32,176 nucleotides of DNA from assembly GCA_944386605.1 (NCBI GenBank), contig CALXBS010000001.1, positions 93,718 through 125,893 on the forward strand, read 5' to 3'. Below the pieces are notes generated by a model, which made no database searches, had not been told where the DNA came from, and saw only the letters and a list, made by a program, of their open reading frames with translations. Position 1 is the first letter of the stretch. The number at the start of each line of letters is the position of its first letter. This stretch comes from an uncultured Clostridia bacterium (GTDB lineage: Bacteria; Bacillota; Clostridia; TANB77; CAG-465). A program made the position numbers and the translations under genes. Of this stretch, positions 32,048 to 32,176 are shown one piece after another.

Positions 32048-32122
32048 ATTGCAAGTCGCAACGAGATGAAAGATTGTCAATAAAGTAAAAGAAAAAAAGT
32101 TATAAAAAAAAGAAAAAAAGTA

Positions 32123-32152
32123 TTGACAAAAGTAATCGAATTGTGTTATACT
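32123..32152 (+). promoter_or_regulatory. Downstream promoter (P2) of a stable-RNA-like pair
   Basis: Perfect TTGACA (32123-32128), 18 bases, TATACT (32147-32152) with TGT before the -10, preceded by an A-rich tract (32081-32120) like an UP element. Tandem strong promoters with such tracts are typical of rRNA or tRNA operons, so the next feature is likely a stable-RNA gene beyond the window. Confidence 0.75.
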
Positions 32153-32159
32153 AAAAACG

Positions 32160-32176
32160 TTCACACGGAGTGTGAA
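32160..32176 (+). promoter_or_regulatory. 5'-end hairpin in the leader of the outgoing transcript
   Basis: A perfect 7-bp stem TTCACAC/GTGTGAA with loop GGA, beginning at the predicted P2 start (near 32159). It would cap the 5' end of the RNA. The window ends here, so its role in leader processing or stability is unknown. Confidence 0.5.

Noticed and set aside
31973-32164. 63-residue minus-strand frame at the right edge
   Set aside because: Its Phe-rich product comes from the A-rich tracts of two promoters.

Overview
The window is about 32 kb of very AT-rich DNA from an endospore-forming Firmicute, most likely a Clostridia-type anaerobe. The evidence is A+T-rich codon use, strong GGAGG-type ribosome sites, extended -10 promoters, HrcA and CtsR heat-shock operators, and spore genes (spoVAC/D/E, spoIIP, gpr, CotF-like coat proteins). 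Genes are tightly packed. I see no insertion sequence, prophage, CRISPR array, tRNA or broken gene, and no gene-free stretch over 300 bases. I could not assign a species.

Layout. 1-2175: divergent promoter at the left edge, then the CIRCE-controlled groES-groEL operon. 2177-3216: mrnC (Mini-RNase III) with an unknown Lys/Glu-rich protein, ending in a terminator shared with the next, convergent unit. 3221-5685, minus strand: two short CotF-like coat proteins, then spoVAC-spoVAD-spoVAE. 5702-7391: a DivIVA-like protein and spoIIP. 7388-12837: topA, then trmFO-holA, then gpr, whose start is controlled by an unusual hairpin and forespore-type promoter. 12852-17624: a beta-helix/membrane protein, a Ca2+-type P-ATPase, a rhodanese and a thioredoxin. 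17625-18776: a 219-base intergenic region rich in TTACAT/ATGTAA motifs, and an unknown soluble protein. 18792-24595: sugar nucleotidyltransferase, unknown polytopic membrane protein, dnaG, rpoD and a small membrane protein, apparently one operon. 24577-29006: CtsR-box-controlled ctsR-mcsA-mcsB-clpC. 29011-31971: a zinc-ribbon protein, then an anchored unknown protein with a VanY-type D,D-carboxypeptidase. 31972-32176: two strong promoters with A-rich upstream tracts reading out of the right edge, probably into a stable-RNA operon.

How it works together. Most genes are conserved core functions: protein folding and quality control under two separate repressors (HrcA and CtsR), replication and transcription (TopA, HolA, DnaG, sigma-A), rRNA/tRNA maturation (MrnC, TrmFO), and sporulation and germination. 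I found no clear new multigene system. The most interesting sequence-level observation is at gpr. A perfect sigma-G-type promoter has its -10 in the loop of a hairpin that would hide the gpr ribosome site in read-through mRNA but be absent from the forespore mRNA. Other points of note are the ctsR promoter embedded in a terminator hairpin, a possible second translation start in rpoD, the palindrome-rich region before the 290-residue unknown protein, and several uncharacterised proteins.
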